32,814 nt of DNA, taken from contig JAITWT010000074.1 in the NCBI GenBank assembly GCA_031285125.1, positions 1 through 32,814 of the forward strand. Direction: 5' to 3'. A model generated the notes under the pieces. It saw only the letters and a list, made by a program, of their open reading frames with translations. It was not told the DNA's origin and ran no database searches. The DNA is from Burkholderiaceae bacterium. GTDB taxonomy: Bacteria > Pseudomonadota > Gammaproteobacteria > Burkholderiales > Burkholderiaceae_C. A program made the position numbers and the translations under genes. Positions 8,619 through 17,869 of the stretch are shown here, in pieces; the first letter of the stretch is position 1, and each line of letters opens with the position of its first letter.

Positions 8619-9046
8619 ATAGGCCCTCTATGTCCACACTCCAGGCCGCTGTGCCACTGACCCAAACCGGCCTGCGCGATCGTCTGCTGGCGCGCGGCTA
8701 CCGCGAAATCGACGCGCAGCAACTGGATGCGCTGGCGCAGGATGTTCCGCGTCTGATCGTGCTGCCGCTGGACAACCCCGAGCGTTTTTCAGAACTGGCC
8801 GACATCATGGTGATCCTGCCCGAGGTGCTGCGCCAGTTCCCGGACGGTTGTTTTCAGGTGGCGTTTTGCAACCCCGCTTCATCGGCGGCGCTGTGCCAGC
8901 GTTTTTCGGTCTACCGGCACCCGGCACTGCTCTTTTTCCACGATGGCGCCCACACCGGCACACTGGAAGGGCTGATGGATTGGAGCGATTACCTGCGTGA
9001 ATTTGCCGCCATGCTGAACAAATCCCCCTCCAAGGAGCCGATGTGA
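8615..9046 (+). CDS. hupG: Thioredoxin-fold hydrogenase accessory protein HupG/HoxO (HyaE family)
   Basis: The product is 143 aa from ATG 8615, which overlaps the hupF stop; ATG 8630 (MSTLQAAVPL) is an alternative start. Segments such as FQVAFCNPASSAALCQRFSV and YRHPALLFFHDG fit the HyaE/HupG family, which adopts a thioredoxin-like fold but lacks the CxxC redox pair, as here. HyaE-type proteins bind the small-subunit precursor with its Tat signal and are thought to guard cluster assembly before export. HupS here carries that Tat signal. Function is known only by family, and the exact mechanism is unsettled. Confidence 0.88.
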   Translation: MNRPSMSTLQAAVPLTQTGLRDRLLARGYREIDAQQLDALAQDVPRLIVLPLDNPERFSELADIMVILPEVLRQFPDGCFQVAFCNPASSAALCQRFSVYRHPALLFFHDGAHTGTLEGLMDWSDYLREFAAMLNKSPSKEPM

Positions 9047-9936
9047 CCGACCTGAGCCGCTCATTTCCCATTCCGGTGGTCACGGTTGGCCCGGGCTCTC
9101 AACCTCCAGAAGAGGAGGCGCAGGACTTCGACTTTCTGCCCTTGCCCAACGCTGTCGATACCTTCAACGCGCCGCCCGTCATCTCCACCAGCACCGCGGC
9201 CAAGGCGCCGGTGCTGGCCTTGCTCAGGCAAGCCGTGCTCGCGCTGCAAGACACCGCGCGCGCGCGCGCCGGCGCCGTCGTGCTGCCGGTGCAGGGCCTC
9301 GATCATGAAGCGCAGGCGCTGCTGGCCCAGGTCATGGGCGAAGGCGAAGTCTCGGCCCAGATCGGTCTGCCCGACGGCCGCTCGCTGCAAATCCAGGAAA
9401 CCGTCTATACCGGCATCTGGCGCGTGCTCGAATTGGACGTGGCTGGGCGCGTATGTGCCGATCATCTCGAGGTCGCCAGCGTACCCGCCGCTGTCACGCG
9501 CGAAGCGGCGCGAGCCAGCGCCATGCATGCCCAGTCACCGCCGGTGCAGGGGCATGAACTGATCAATGGACCTTCCATCGCCAGCGAAATCATCGCCGCG
9601 CACGAAGCGGCCGTGGCCAGCGATGGCGCGCACAGCCACGTCGTCAACTTCACCTTGTTGCCCGTCACCGCGGACGACATGGCCTGGCTCAACCGCATGA
9701 TCGGCGGCGGCCCGGTCGGCATTTTTTCGCGCGGCTACGGCAAATGTGTGGTCACTTCCACCGGGTTGCGGCACGTCTGGCGCGTGCGCTATTTCGATGG
9801 CATGAACAAGACACTGCTCGATACGCTGGAAATTACCCGCGCCCCCGAAGTGGTGCAGGCCGCCGCCGAGGATCTGGCCGATACGCGTGAACGTCTGCAC
9901 GAATTGATCACATGGCTGGAGCGTGACGATGTTTGA
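9043..9936 (+). CDS. hupH: Hydrogenase expression/assembly protein HupH/HoxQ (HyaF family)
   Basis: It starts at GTG 9043, overlapping the hupG stop, and is 297 aa. The C-terminal half (SHVVNFTLLPVTADDMAWL, GGGPVGIFSRGYGKC, VWRVRYFDGMNKTLLDTLEI) matches the HupH/HyaF family. These proteins work with HupG on small-subunit maturation in oxygen-tolerant hydrogenases, by family evidence. No transmembrane segment or cofactor motif is evident, and a single Cys sits in RGYGKC. A Pro/Glu-rich N-terminus of about 50 residues seems less conserved. The end overlaps hupI by 8 bp. Confidence 0.9.
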   Translation: MTDLSRSFPIPVVTVGPGSQPPEEEAQDFDFLPLPNAVDTFNAPPVISTSTAAKAPVLALLRQAVLALQDTARARAGAVVLPVQGLDHEAQALLAQVMGEGEVSAQIGLPDGRSLQIQETVYTGIWRVLELDVAGRVCADHLEVASVPAAVTREAARASAMHAQSPPVQGHELINGPSIASEIIAAHEAAVASDGAHSHVVNFTLLPVTADDMAWLNRMIGGGPVGIFSRGYGKCVVTSTGLRHVWRVRYFDGMNKTLLDTLEITRAPEVVQAAAEDLADTRERLHELITWLERDDV

Positions 9937-10147
9937 AGGCAGTTACCTGGGCGATGCCAGCGGGCTGCGTCCCGAGAGCCGGCTCGAATGCAAGATTTGC
10001 TGGTGGGTCTATGACCCGGCCCAAGGCGATCGGCAATGGGGCATCCCGCCCGGCACCCCCTTCGCCAGCCTGCCGCCGCATTGGCGCTGCCCGGTGTGCG
10101 ATGGCGAGCCCGAGCAATTTATGGTTGTGGCGGATTCGCAGTCCTGA
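9929..10147 (+). CDS. hupI: Hydrogenase-associated rubredoxin HupI/HoxR
   Basis: This small protein of 72 aa starts at ATG 9929; the track's GTG 9923 adds only two residues. Two knuckles, CKICWWVYDP and CPVCDG, supply the four Cys of a mononuclear rubredoxin Fe site. It is encoded inside the hup operon and overlaps hupH. In Ralstonia and Rhizobium homologues the rubredoxin is needed for hydrogenase formation in the presence of oxygen, probably during assembly of the special proximal cluster. That agrees with the six-Cys HupS in this window. Confidence 0.94.
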   Translation: MFEGSYLGDASGLRPESRLECKICWWVYDPAQGDRQWGIPPGTPFASLPPHWRCPVCDGEPEQFMVVADSQS

Positions 10148-10156
10148 GAAGTTGCG

Positions 10157-10621
10157 ATGCTGCCGCCCCACAACCCCGCGCATCAACTGGAAGCCGTTTT
10201 CCGCCGCATCGGCGCCGAGCGCATGCACGACCTGCCTTTTCTGAACGACCGGCTGAGCGTTGAAGCCGTCGGCTTTCGCCTGTGGCAGCAAAGCTGGCCC
10301 GGCGTGCTGGTGACGCCCTGGGGGATCAATCTGCTGCAATTGCCCACCCCCGAGCTGCCCTTTCCTGCGGTGCGCGCCGACGCGCTGGTCGAAGTGAGCT
10401 TGCCCGGCGGCGTGGTGTCCTTCATGCCCGCACACGAAAAACAATTGGGCGATTACCGGATGTGTTCGCTGTACTCGCCCGCGCAGCAATTCACCGATCA
10501 TGAAGCCGCCCGGCTCACCGCGCAGCACGTCATGACCTTGCTGTTTCCCGAGAGCCCAGGCGATTCGGACCACGCAGGCCAGCCCCCCGACCGGGGGCGC
10601 CGGCGTTTTCTGGGGTTATGA
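10157..10621 (+). CDS. hupJ: Hydrogenase assembly chaperone HupJ/HoxT (HybE family)
   Basis: The 154-aa protein starts at ATG 10157, nine bases after hupI. The body (MHDLPFLNDRLSVEAVGFRLW, GVLVTPWGINLLQLP, LPGGVVSFMPAHEKQLGDY, YRMCSLYSPAQQF) fits the HybE/HupJ family of small-subunit chaperones that delay Tat export until the partner subunit is ready. Position between the rubredoxin and hupK is conserved in known clusters. The C-terminal 20 residues are Arg/Pro-rich and probably flexible. Confidence 0.88.
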   Translation: MLPPHNPAHQLEAVFRRIGAERMHDLPFLNDRLSVEAVGFRLWQQSWPGVLVTPWGINLLQLPTPELPFPAVRADALVEVSLPGGVVSFMPAHEKQLGDYRMCSLYSPAQQFTDHEAARLTAQHVMTLLFPESPGDSDHAGQPPDRGRRRFLGL

Positions 10622-10633
10622 CTTTCTAGGGCG

Positions 10634-11713
10634 ATGAATATGCCAGATGCATCCCCCGCTTCAGCCCTTGCCGTCGAGCAGCCCGTGCGCGTGCGCTTGC
10701 TCTGCGCGCACGGTCGGGTGCGGCGCGTGGACGCGGCATGGCGGCGCTTGCCGGTCGAGCAGTTGTGGATGGGCCGGCAGGCGCAAACGATCGAGCCGGT
10801 CTTGAGCCGTATCTTGACGGTTTGCCTGCAAGCCCACCTGGGCGCGGCGCAACAGGCGGTTCGGGCGGCCTTGCGCGCGCCGCCCGAACCGCCCGCCCCG
10901 GACGGGGACACGCTGCCAGCCATCGATACCCGCATCCGCCTGGAAGCGGCGCGCGATACGTTGCGCCGCTGGCTGCTGGACTACCCGCGCGTCTTCGGGG
11001 GCGTCTGGAACCAGAACGCGCTACGTGCCTGGCAAGGCATCAACGGCACCGCCGCGCTCGCCGCGTACTGTCGCATGTACGTCTTCGGCATGAAGCCCGA
11101 TGCTTGGCTGGCGCTGGACGAGCCGGCGCTGAGCGTCTGGATCAAGACCGGGGCCGCGCTGCCGGCGCGCTGGCTTCGATCGGGCTTGTTCGAACCGCTG
11201 CGCCGCACCTTGCTGCCGCCGTCCGTCAACCTGCTTGAATGGGCCACGGCACACGCCCATGAACTGCTGCACGGCGGCATGCCCACGCCCGCGCCGCCCC
11301 ATGCGCAATCCGACACAGTGCCGAGCCAGCGCAACCTGCCCAGCGCCTTGCTGCTGCACCGGCTGCGCCGGCTGGCGCAGGCTTGCAGCGACACGGCCAT
11401 GCGCACGCATGGCGGCTTGCGCAACGCGGATATCGGCATCGGCTGGGCGCGCACAGCGCGCGGGCTGCTGCTGCATCTGGCACGGGTTGAACAGGGCCGC
11501 GTGAGCGCTTATCGCATCCTGCCGCCGACGCTCTGGAACACAGCGCCCGGCGGAATATTGGCGTCTGCGCTGACCGGGCTGGAAAGCGCCGAGGCCGAGC
11601 GCAGCGCCCAGCAATTGCTGTTGCTGCTCGACCCGTGCGCACCGTTCGAGATCACACTGGCGCAGGAAACATTGCCGCCCGCCGAAAACACCGGAGGCGT
11701 TGGCCATGCATGA
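10634..11713 (+). CDS. hupK: Large-subunit-like hydrogenase maturation scaffold HupK/HoxV
   Basis: The 359-aa protein starts at ATG 10634 behind AGGGCG. Its C-terminal part echoes HupL: YRILPPTLWNTAPGG resembles the HupL segment around PTTWNGSPR, and LLLLDPCAPFE recalls the DPCxxC motif with only the first Cys kept. The N-terminal Ni-binding motif is absent. HupK/HoxV is regarded as an assembly scaffold that holds the Fe(CN)2CO unit before transfer to the large subunit. This is family knowledge and was not tested here. The middle region is Ala/Arg-rich and weakly conserved. The 3' end overlaps hypA by 8 bp. Confidence 0.86.
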   Translation: MNMPDASPASALAVEQPVRVRLLCAHGRVRRVDAAWRRLPVEQLWMGRQAQTIEPVLSRILTVCLQAHLGAAQQAVRAALRAPPEPPAPDGDTLPAIDTRIRLEAARDTLRRWLLDYPRVFGGVWNQNALRAWQGINGTAALAAYCRMYVFGMKPDAWLALDEPALSVWIKTGAALPARWLRSGLFEPLRRTLLPPSVNLLEWATAHAHELLHGGMPTPAPPHAQSDTVPSQRNLPSALLLHRLRRLAQACSDTAMRTHGGLRNADIGIGWARTARGLLLHLARVEQGRVSAYRILPPTLWNTAPGGILASALTGLESAEAERSAQQLLLLLDPCAPFEITLAQETLPPAENTGGVGHA

Positions 11714-12047
11714 AATGTCGCTGGCCGAATCGATCCGCGACCTGATCGAGACACAGGCGCGCAAGGAGCGTTTTAACCGTGTCCGCACCGTGGAATTGGA
11801 AATTGGTCAGCTTGCCAGTGTGGATAGCGCGGCATTACGCTTCGCGCTAGACATTGCCCTGCGCGGCACCCCGGCCGACGGCGCCGAATTGGTGATCGCC
11901 GAGCCCGCCGGGCAAGCGTGGTGCATGCACTGCGCGCGCACGGTGGAACTGGCCCAGCGCGGCGACGGCTGCCCGGCTTGCGGCGGCTACCAGTTGGCCG
12001 TGACCGGCGGCGACCAGATGCGCGTATCCGGCCTGCTGGTCGATTAA
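11706..12047 (+). CDS. hypA: Hydrogenase nickel metallochaperone HypA
   Basis: The start is ATG 11706 because HypA must begin MHEMSL, where His2 is a nickel ligand; the track's TTG 11700 adds two residues and is rejected. The length is 113 aa. The zinc site is two CxxC pairs, WCMHC and CPAC. HypA takes nickel with HypB and inserts it into the large subunit after the Fe unit is in place. It overlaps hupK, so the hup and hyp genes are transcriptionally continuous. A 47-bp spacer with a tandem repeat separates it from hypB. Confidence 0.95.
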   Translation: MHEMSLAESIRDLIETQARKERFNRVRTVELEIGQLASVDSAALRFALDIALRGTPADGAELVIAEPAGQAWCMHCARTVELAQRGDGCPACGGYQLAVTGGDQMRVSGLLVD

Positions 12048-12048
12048 T

Positions 12049-12072
12049 CGCTATTGAGTAACCGCTATTGAG
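12049..12072 (+). repeat. Tandem 10-bp direct repeat in the hypA-hypB spacer
   Basis: CGCTATTGAG occurs at 12049-12058 and again at 12063-12072, 14 bp apart, just after the hypA stop and before the hypB ribosome-binding site. It may be a simple duplication. No regulator is known to use it, and no promoter is evident. Confidence 0.7.
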
Positions 12073-12094
12073 ATTTAACTTCAGGAGAAAACTT

Positions 12095-12925
12095 ATGTGC
12101 CTGACCTGCGGCTGCGGAACAACCCATACGCACACCCACGAGCATGACCACGAGCATGACCATGCGCACGATCATGCGCATGAGCATTCCCACGGCCATC
12201 CCCACACGCACGCCAAATCGGATGGCCGGCGCCTGTCGCTGGAGCAGGACATTCTGGGCGAGAACAACCGCTACGCCGCCGCCAACCGCGCGCGCTGGCA
12301 AGCGCTGGGCGTATTTGCGCTGAATCTGGTGTCCAGCCCCGGTTCGGGCAAGACCAGCGTGCTGGTGCGCACCATCGAAGCGCTGCGCGACCAAATGCCG
12401 CTGGCGGTGATCGAGGGCGACCAGCAGACCGCCAACGACGCGCAGCGCATCCTGGCCGCCGGCGCGCCCGCGATCCAGATCAACACCGGCAAAGGCTGCC
12501 ATCTGGAAGCGCACGGCGTGGGCCATGCGGCCGAAGCGCTGCCGCTGTCGGCCGGCGCGCTGCTGCTGATCGAAAACGTGGGCAACCTGGTGTGCCCGGC
12601 GGCGTTCGATCTGGGCGAGGCGCACAAGGTGGCGGTGCTGTCGGTGACCGAAGGCGAGGACAAGCCCATCAAGTACCCTGACATGTTCGCTGCCGCCGAC
12701 GTGCTGCTGCTCAACAAAATTGACCTGCTGCCCTATGTCGATTTCGACGTGGCGCGCGCCTTGGCCTATGCGCGCCAGGTCAACCCGGGCATCCGCGTGT
12801 TCCAGCTTTCGGCGCGCAGCGGCGAAGGCATGGCCCACTGGCTGGGCTGGCTGCGCGAGGGCTGCCAGCAAGCGCGCCAAGCCCTTCCGCAACCGCCGCA
12901 TGGCGTGGCCGCAGTCCATGCTTGA
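12095..12925 (+). CDS. hypB: Hydrogenase nickel-insertion GTPase HypB with His-rich nickel-storage region
   Basis: The ATG at 12095 follows CAGGAG and yields 276 aa beginning MCLTCGCG, the N-terminal CxxCGC metal site; the longer frame from 12068 lacks this logic. A His-rich stretch ([20 protein letters not shown] and on to about residue 43) alternates His with Asp/Glu/Thr/Ala and should store nickel. The P-loop SSPGSGKTS lies near residues 80-88, with [16 protein letters not shown] and the G-domain body after it. The GTPase drives nickel transfer with HypA. The stop lies inside the hypF start region. Confidence is high. Confidence 0.97.
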   Translation: MCLTCGCGTTHTHTHEHDHEHDHAHDHAHEHSHGHPHTHAKSDGRRLSLEQDILGENNRYAAANRARWQALGVFALNLVSSPGSGKTSVLVRTIEALRDQMPLAVIEGDQQTANDAQRILAAGAPAIQINTGKGCHLEAHGVGHAAEALPLSAGALLLIENVGNLVCPAAFDLGEAHKVAVLSVTEGEDKPIKYPDMFAAADVLLLNKIDLLPYVDFDVARALAYARQVNPGIRVFQLSARSGEGMAHWLGWLREGCQQARQALPQPPHGVAAVHA

Positions 12926-15299
12926 ACGGCGGCAACTGTGGGTCACCGGCTGCGTGCAGGGCGTGGGATTCCGTCCTTTCGTCTGGCGCAAGGCGACCCA
13001 GTTGCAACTGGCTGGCGAGGTCTGTAACACGGCGCGCGGCGTGCTGATCGACGTGCAGGGCGAGCGCGGCAGCCTGCAGGCGCTGGAAGCGGCGCTGCGC
13101 TGCGATCACGAGCTGCCGCCGCTGGCCCGCATCGACGGCATCAGCGCCAGCGATGCATCACCACGCGGCAACTGGCAGGGCTTTGCCATCGTCGGCAGCC
13201 GCGACGACGGCAGCGCCACGGCGGCTATTCCGGTCGATACCGCGGTGTGCGCGGCTTGCGTGACGGAACTGTTCACGCGCGCCAACCGGCGCTGGCGGCA
13301 CCCGTTCATCACCTGCACCGATTGCGGCCCGCGCTTCACGCTGGCTTGGCGCACGCCCTACGACCGCGCCAACACCAGCATGGCGGCCTTCGAGATGTGT
13401 CCGGACTGCGCGCGCGAGTATCACGATCCGGCCAGCCGGCGCTTCCATGCCGAACCGATCGCCTGCCCGCGCTGCGGGCCGCGCCTGGTTTTCGAGGACT
13501 GGCGCGCCCCGGCGGCCGCGCAAGATACGGCCGCACAAGAGCCCCCCGCGAGGAGCGATCCCATCGAAGCGGCATGGCGCTTGATCGAGGCCGGCGGCAT
13601 CGTGGCGGTGCAAGGGCTGGGGGGCTTTCACCTGCTGTGCGACGCGCGCCAGCCGGATGCCGTGGCGCGCCTGCGCCAACGCAAACACCGCCCGGCCAAG
13701 CCGTTCGCCACGCTGACGCTGAACACCGCTTCGGCGGCGCGCTGGGTCCATCTGGACCCGGCCGACATCCCTTTGCTCGAAAGCGCGCAGCGCTCCATCG
13801 TGCTGCTGCCCCTGCGCGAACAACGCTCCGGCGCGTTGCTGCACGTCGCCCCGGGCCTGCGCCAACTCGGGCTGATGCTGCCCAGCACACCGATTCACTA
13901 CCTGCTGTTTCACGCCGCGCTCGGCCAGCCGCAAGGGCAGGATTGGTTGAATGAAGCGCACGATTTGATTTGGGTGGCCACCAGCGCCAACCGCTCCGGC
14001 CAACCGCTGCTGATCGACCCGGCCCAGGCCAGAAGCGAGCTGGCCGGCATTGCCGACGCCATGCTCTGGCACGACCGCGCCATCGCCGCGCGCTGCGACG
14101 ACAGCGTCCTCCTGTCACGCGGTGGTCGCGCCGGCGCACTGTGGCTGCGCCGCGCGCGCGGCCAAGTGCCGCTGCCGATAACGCTGCCGCGCCCCGGCCC
14201 GGCGGTGCTGGCGCTGGGCGGCTATCTGAACAACTGCTTTACCGTCACGCAGGGGCGCCAAGCGTGGGTTTCGCAACACATCGGCGACCTCTCCAGCGCC
14301 GCCGCGTGCGACGCGCTGGAAACCACGGTGCAGCGCTGGCTGGACTACTGGCGCATCGTGCCGCAGGCCGTGGTGTGCGACGTGCAGCCCGACATCCATT
14401 CCAGCCGCCTGGCCGCGCGCATCGCGCAGCAACGCGCGCTGCCGCTGCTGAGCGTGCAGCACCACCACGCCCACGTGGCCGCTGTGCTGGCCGAACACGG
14501 ATGCGACGAACCCGCCCTGGGACTGGCGCTGGACGGCTTTGGCCTGGGCCAAGACGAGGACGGAAGCGGCAACGCCTGGGGCGGCGAACTGCTGCGCCTG
14601 GAGCGGGGCCGCGTTGAACGCTTGGGCCACCTCAGCGCGCTGGCGCTGCCCGGCGGCGACGCGGCGGCCCGCGCGCCCTGGCGCATGGCGCTGGCGCTGC
14701 TGCATCGGCTGGGCGAGCGAGAGCGTTTACCCGCAGGCGTCGACGCGCAAACCGCCGCGCGCGTGCGTCAGCAAATCGAGCGCGATTTCAATTGCCCGCA
14801 AACCACCAGCCTGGGGCGCTGGTTCGATGCGGTGGCCGGGCTGGCGGGCATTTGCCCGAATCAAAGTTATGAAGGCGAAGCGGCCATGAGGCTGGAGGCG
14901 CTGGCCGAGCCGGTGACGGCTGACGGCGTGGACCCCTCACTCTGGCATGTCGACGGCCTGCGCCTGGACCTGCTCCCGCTGGCCGCGCGCCTGATTCAAG
15001 TGGACGACGCCGCGGTCATGGCCCGCCTGTGGCACGCCGCGCTGTCGCAAGCGCTGGCCGATTGGATCGCTCAGGCGATGCAGGCCACCGGCCTGCGTAC
15101 CGTCGCACTGGCGGGCGGCTGCTGCGCCAACCGGCTGCTGGTGCAAGGTCTGGCCGATGCGCTGGCCGATACGCCTTGCCGCCTGCTGCAAGCGCGCCAG
15201 TTGCCGCCCGGCGATGGGGCCTTAAGTCTGGGGCAGGCGTGGGTGACTGTGCAGCAGTGGGCCGATGCGCCGTCTTCTTTTTCTCTGGAAAGGTCTTGA
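12918..15299 (+). CDS. hypF: Carbamoyltransferase HypF (cyanide ligand synthesis)
   Basis: The chosen start is ATG 12918 ([21 protein letters not shown]), giving 793 aa; ATG 12900 is an in-frame alternative, and the track start at 12720 lies deep in hypB. Domains in order: acylphosphatase ([11 protein letters not shown]); two zinc-finger pairs ([33 protein letters not shown]); a YrdC-like domain ([21 protein letters not shown]); and a Kae1-like C-terminal domain ([34 protein letters not shown]). The enzyme makes carbamoyl-AMP from carbamoyl phosphate and loads the HypE C-terminal Cys. The order hypA-B-F-C-D-E matches Ralstonia. It overlaps hypB by 8 bp. Confidence 0.96.
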   Translation: MLERRQLWVTGCVQGVGFRPFVWRKATQLQLAGEVCNTARGVLIDVQGERGSLQALEAALRCDHELPPLARIDGISASDASPRGNWQGFAIVGSRDDGSATAAIPVDTAVCAACVTELFTRANRRWRHPFITCTDCGPRFTLAWRTPYDRANTSMAAFEMCPDCAREYHDPASRRFHAEPIACPRCGPRLVFEDWRAPAAAQDTAAQEPPARSDPIEAAWRLIEAGGIVAVQGLGGFHLLCDARQPDAVARLRQRKHRPAKPFATLTLNTASAARWVHLDPADIPLLESAQRSIVLLPLREQRSGALLHVAPGLRQLGLMLPSTPIHYLLFHAALGQPQGQDWLNEAHDLIWVATSANRSGQPLLIDPAQARSELAGIADAMLWHDRAIAARCDDSVLLSRGGRAGALWLRRARGQVPLPITLPRPGPAVLALGGYLNNCFTVTQGRQAWVSQHIGDLSSAAACDALETTVQRWLDYWRIVPQAVVCDVQPDIHSSRLAARIAQQRALPLLSVQHHHAHVAAVLAEHGCDEPALGLALDGFGLGQDEDGSGNAWGGELLRLERGRVERLGHLSALALPGGDAAARAPWRMALALLHRLGERERLPAGVDAQTAARVRQQIERDFNCPQTTSLGRWFDAVAGLAGICPNQSYEGEAAMRLEALAEPVTADGVDPSLWHVDGLRLDLLPLAARLIQVDDAAVMARLWHAALSQALADWIAQAMQATGLRTVALAGGCCANRLLVQGLADALADTPCRLLQARQLPPGDGALSLGQAWVTVQQWADAPSSFSLERS

Positions 15300-15302
15300 A
15301 CC

Positions 15303-15548
15303 ATGTGCCTAGCCATGCCGGTTGAGGTCATCGAGCTGTTGCCGGAACAGCGCGCGCGCATCAGCGTCGATGGCGTTTCGCGCGAGATTTCTCTTGCGCT
15401 GGTGGACGATGTCGCGGTGGGCGATTTCGTGCTGCTGCACGTGGGCTATGCCATCGGCAAGCTCGACCGGGCCGAAGCCGACCAAACGCTGCGCGCCCTG
15501 GCCGAGCTGGCCACCATAGTGGATCAACCCGAAGGCAGCGCCGCATGA
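15303..15548 (+). CDS. hypC: Hydrogenase maturation chaperone HypC
   Basis: This 81-aa protein starts three bases after hypF and begins MCLAMPVEVIEL, with the invariant N-terminal Cys2. It continues with the beta-barrel core (DGVSREISLALVDDVAVGDFVLLHVGYAIGKLD, quoted in part). With HypD it carries the Fe(CN)2CO unit to the large-subunit precursor. It overlaps hypD by 4 bp. A second, longer family member (hupF) is in the same operon, as usual for clusters that mature an oxygen-tolerant enzyme. Confidence 0.96.
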   Translation: MCLAMPVEVIELLPEQRARISVDGVSREISLALVDDVAVGDFVLLHVGYAIGKLDRAEADQTLRALAELATIVDQPEGSAA

Positions 15549-16684
15549 AATACGTTGACGAATTCCGCCGCAGTGACGTGGCGCGCGCGCTGGCCCAGCG
15601 CATCCACGCCGAGGTGCGGCCCGACCGCCGCTATCGCCTGATGGAGTTTTGCGGCGGGCACACGCACGCCATCGCGCGCTACGGTCTGACGGCGCTGCTG
15701 CCCGGCAACATCGAGCTGATCCACGGCCCCGGCTGCCCGGTGTGCGTGCTGCCGATCGGGCGCATCGACAGCGCCGTGCGCCTGCTCAAGGAGCGCCCGG
15801 CGGTCACGCTGTGCACCTATGGCGACGTGCTGCGCGTGCCCGGTTCCGGGGGCGAGAGTTTGTACCGCGCGCGCGCCGCCGGGGCCGACGTGCGCATGGT
15901 GTATTCCAGCGCCGACGCGCTGGCGCTGGCGCGGCGCGAGCCGGCGCGCGAAGTGGTGTTCTTCGGGCTGGGCTTCGAGACCACCACGCCGCCCACGGCG
16001 GTCGCGCTGCTGAGCGCGCGCGCCGAGGGTTTGCGCAATTTCAGCGTCTACTGCAACCATGTGCTCACCCCGCCCGCGATGGCGCATTTGCTGCAAGACG
16101 GCGGCGCCCTGCTTGACGGCTTTCTTGGCCCCTCGCATGTGAGCACCGTGATCGGCGCAGCGCCCTATCGCCCGATCGCGGTGCGCTACCGCAAGCCGAT
16201 CGTGGTAACCGGCTTCGAGCCGATCGACGTGCTGCAAGCGGTGCAGATGCTGGTGCGGCAGGTCAATGAGGGGCGCGCCGAAATCGAAAACCAGTTCACC
16301 CGCGCCGTCACGGAGCAGGGCAACCAGAAGGCGCAGGCGCTGATGGCGCAGACCCTGCAATTGCGCGCGTCCTTTGAATGGCGCGGACTGGGCAGGGTGC
16401 CGCGCAGCGCGCTGGAGATCCGGCCCGAGTTTGCCGGCTGGGACGCCGAGCAGCGCTACGACCTGCGCTCGCGCGGCGGCGCGGACGTCAAAGCCTGCGC
16501 CTGTGGCGAGATCCTGCGCGGCATCAAAAAGCCCAGCGACTGCAAAGTGTTCGCCTCCGCCTGCACCCCGGCCACCCCGCTGGGCGCGTGCATGGTGTCC
16601 AGCGAGGGGGCCTGCGCGGCGTATTACCAATACGGGCGCTTCCTGCAAAAAGAGCACCGCGCCACGGCAGGAGCGCCTGCATGA
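15545..16684 (+). CDS. hypD: Fe-S hydrogenase maturation protein HypD
   Basis: The 379-aa protein starts with ATG overlapping the hypC stop. Motifs are MEFCGGHTHAIARYG, IHGPGCPVCVLP, GFETTTPPTAV and the C-terminal cluster region CACGEILRGIKKPSDCKVF with CTPATPLGACMVSSEGACAA, which supplies the [4Fe-4S] ligands. HypD is the scaffold on which the Fe ion receives two cyanides and one CO before delivery with HypC. It overlaps hypE by 4 bp. Length and motifs are normal. Confidence 0.97.
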   Translation: MKYVDEFRRSDVARALAQRIHAEVRPDRRYRLMEFCGGHTHAIARYGLTALLPGNIELIHGPGCPVCVLPIGRIDSAVRLLKERPAVTLCTYGDVLRVPGSGGESLYRARAAGADVRMVYSSADALALARREPAREVVFFGLGFETTTPPTAVALLSARAEGLRNFSVYCNHVLTPPAMAHLLQDGGALLDGFLGPSHVSTVIGAAPYRPIAVRYRKPIVVTGFEPIDVLQAVQMLVRQVNEGRAEIENQFTRAVTEQGNQKAQALMAQTLQLRASFEWRGLGRVPRSALEIRPEFAGWDAEQRYDLRSRGGADVKACACGEILRGIKKPSDCKVFASACTPATPLGACMVSSEGACAAYYQYGRFLQKEHRATAGAPA

Positions 16685-17739
16685 ATCGCGCCAAACGCAT
16701 CGACGCCCGCCCGCTGGACTTGCGGCGGGGCCGCGTCGAACTCACGCACGGCGCGGGCGGGCGCGCCACCGCGCAACTGATCGCTGAACTGTTCGCGCCC
16801 TGCTTCGACCGCGGCGACAACCCCTGGCTGCGCCAAGGCAACGACCAGGCCATCCTGCCGCCGCCCGCGGGCAGGCTGGCGATGAGCACCGATTGCCACG
16901 TCGTCACGCCGCTGTTCTTCCCGGGCGGCGACATCGGCACGCTGGCCGTCAACGGCACCGTCAACGATCTGGCGATGGGCGGCGCCCAGCCGCTGTATCT
17001 GAGCGCGGGCTTCATCCTCGAAGAAGGTTTTCCGCTGGCCGATTTGCAGCGCGTGGCGCAGTCGATGGCGCAGGCCGCCGCCACGGCGGGCGTGCATCTG
17101 GTAACGGGCGACACCAAAGTGGTCGAACGCGGCAAGGCCGACGGCCTGTTCATCACCACGGCGGGTGTGGGCGTGGTGCCCGAGGGCGTCGCGCTGGATG
17201 GTGCCAACGCCCAGCCCGGCGATGCGATCATCGTCTCGGGCGATCTGGGCGATCACGGCATGGCGATCCTCTCGCAGCGCGAGGCGCTGGCGCTGGACAG
17301 CCCGATTGAATCGGACTGCGCCGCGCTGGGCGGCCTGGTGGCGCACATGCTCGCGCACTGCCGCTCGCTGCGCTTGCTGCGCGATCCGACCCGTGGCGGC
17401 CTGGCCAATACCCTCAATGAACTGTGCCAGCAGTCGGGCGTGGGCATGCGCATCACGGAGGCGGCCCTGCCGATCCGCCCGGCTGTGCGCGCGGCTTGCG
17501 AGTTCTTCGGTCTGGATCCGCTGTACCTGGCCAACGAAGGCAAGCTGATCGCCGTCTGCGCCGCTGATGACGCCGCCGCCCTGATCTCGGCGATGCACGC
17601 GCACCCACTCGGGCGCCAGGCCGCTGTCATCGGCGAGGTCTGTGCCGACACCCACGGTTTTGTTAGGATGACCACGCCGTTTGGCGGCGAGCGGCTGCTG
17701 GACTGGTTGCAGGGTGAAATGCTGCCGAGGATTTGTTGA
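16681..17739 (+). CDS. hypE: Thiocarboxamide dehydratase HypE
   Basis: The start at ATG 16681 (MNRAKRIDARPL) overlaps the hypD stop; the 453-aa track frame from 16378 is rejected. The product is 352 aa. The ATP-binding PurM-like fold shows HGAGGRATAQLI, GNDQAILPP, STDCHVVTPLFFPGGDIG, MGGAQPLYLS and DPTRGGLANTLNE. The C-terminus is LPRIC, the conserved tail whose Cys is carbamoylated by HypF and dehydrated to thiocyanate. It is the last accessory gene here: no hypX follows, unlike Ralstonia, so CO-ligand supply under air must come from elsewhere or another locus. Confidence 0.97.
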   Translation: MNRAKRIDARPLDLRRGRVELTHGAGGRATAQLIAELFAPCFDRGDNPWLRQGNDQAILPPPAGRLAMSTDCHVVTPLFFPGGDIGTLAVNGTVNDLAMGGAQPLYLSAGFILEEGFPLADLQRVAQSMAQAAATAGVHLVTGDTKVVERGKADGLFITTAGVGVVPEGVALDGANAQPGDAIIVSGDLGDHGMAILSQREALALDSPIESDCAALGGLVAHMLAHCRSLRLLRDPTRGGLANTLNELCQQSGVGMRITEAALPIRPAVRAACEFFGLDPLYLANEGKLIAVCAADDAAALISAMHAHPLGRQAAVIGEVCADTHGFVRMTTPFGGERLLDWLQGEMLPRIC

Positions 17740-17869
17740 GATGAAACGCCACTGTTCCTCACCTCCCCATCTCCGGGCCCCCCTTCCCGTTCAGCCCCGC
17801 TTGCGCGCAGATGAGCGGGAGGGTCGGGTTTCATGCGGCGCGGATCGCGCGCAACGCCACGAATAACCG

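Noticed and set aside
17741-17866. 41-codon frame between hypE and hoxN (MKRHCSSPPHLRAP...)
   Set aside because: Pro/Arg-rich, no clear ribosome-binding site and no family resemblance; treated as spacer.
17740-17869. Cobalamin or NiCo riboswitch before the nickel permease
   Set aside because: The 130-bp gap shows only loose CCTCCC/GGGAGG complementarity and none of the conserved blocks of these riboswitches.
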